In this document: positions 5,762 to 5,875 of the stretch, in pieces | Layout: the number at the start of each line of letters is the position of its first letter | How positions within the stretch are numbered: position 1 is the stretch's first letter | DNA from: Planctomycetaceae bacterium | GTDB taxonomy: Bacteria > Planctomycetota > Planctomycetia > Planctomycetales > Planctomycetaceae | Assembly: GCA_027080405.1 (NCBI GenBank) | Contig: JALWSL010000369.1 | Span: 1-5,875 of the forward strand | Reading direction: 5' to 3' | Length of the DNA: 5,875 nt | The notes under the pieces: generated by a model | Database searches by the model: none | What the model was told of the DNA's origin: nothing | The model's input: only the letters and a program-made list of their open reading frames with translations | Program-made: the position numbers and the translations under genes

Positions 5762-5875
5762 CAAATCTGTTTTCGTATTCTATTTTCGTTAATTGAACCG
5801 GGAAGGTTGAAGTTGCGGCGGACAAGAGGCGTCGTCTATTGTCCGAAGCCATCTGCTGGAATGTTGAAGTTATTT
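5762..5875 (-). promoter_or_regulatory. Upstream region of mogA with a possible -10 element
   Basis: The minus strand has TAGAAT (5782-5777, 5 of 6 to TATAAT) 15 bases before the mogA ATG, without a good -35 hexamer at normal spacing. If used, the transcript would have a leader of only about ten bases, consistent with the lack of a Shine-Dalgarno site. Nothing else is recognised in these 114 bases up to the window edge. Confidence 0.2.

Noticed and set aside
5806..5871. GTTGAAGTT occurring twice (5806-5814 and 5863-5871) upstream of mogA
   Set aside because: Only nine bases, 57 bases apart, with no third copy or symmetric arrangement; chance is sufficient.

Overview
The window holds one-directional gene content: every convincing gene lies on the minus strand and reads from high to low coordinates. 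In transcription order these are a molybdopterin adenylyltransferase (mogA, 5207-5761), a UDP-N-acetylglucosamine-type nucleotide sugar dehydrogenase (3528-4877), a Wzx/MOP-type polysaccharide flippase (2048-3355), an O-antigen ligase/polymerase-like membrane protein (741-2006), and the first 248 codons of a PAPS-dependent sulfotransferase that runs off the low-coordinate edge (1-744). The sulfotransferase has no stop codon inside the window and is easily missed for that reason.

Organism: a bacterium of roughly balanced GC content. The uronic-acid dehydrogenase, flippase and Wzy/WaaL-type protein fit a Gram-negative envelope or exopolysaccharide locus. Weak or absent Shine-Dalgarno sequences before most genes, plus a sulfotransferase in a polysaccharide cluster, would suit a planctomycete or similar environmental Gram-negative. 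This is an impression from gene style, not a phylogenetic result.

Layout: 5762-5875 is the upstream region of mogA, with only a weak promoter-like element. 4878-5206 (329 bases) separates mogA from the sugar dehydrogenase; it carries a stem-loop just after mogA, a 13-bp-period tandem direct repeat, and two sigma70-like promoter candidates pointing at the dehydrogenase. 3356-3527 (172 bases) lies between dehydrogenase and flippase and holds three small symmetric elements. 2007-2047 is a 41-base gap between flippase and ligase-like gene. The ligase-like gene and the sulfotransferase overlap by 4 bases (ATGA).

How the genes fit together (inference): the dehydrogenase would supply a UDP-aminosugar uronate precursor, the flippase would move a lipid-linked oligosaccharide across the inner membrane, the Wzy/WaaL-like protein would polymerise or transfer it, and the sulfotransferase would add sulfate to the glycan or to a partner. 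The result could be a sulfated, uronate-containing surface polysaccharide. No glycosyltransferase is visible here, so the glycan itself cannot be deduced; those genes probably lie beyond the low-coordinate edge. mogA belongs to molybdenum cofactor synthesis and looks like an unrelated flanking gene. I found no RNA gene, CRISPR array, insertion sequence or clear phage gene, and no system that is plainly new; the sulfotransferase linkage and the intergenic repeats are the parts most worth a second look.
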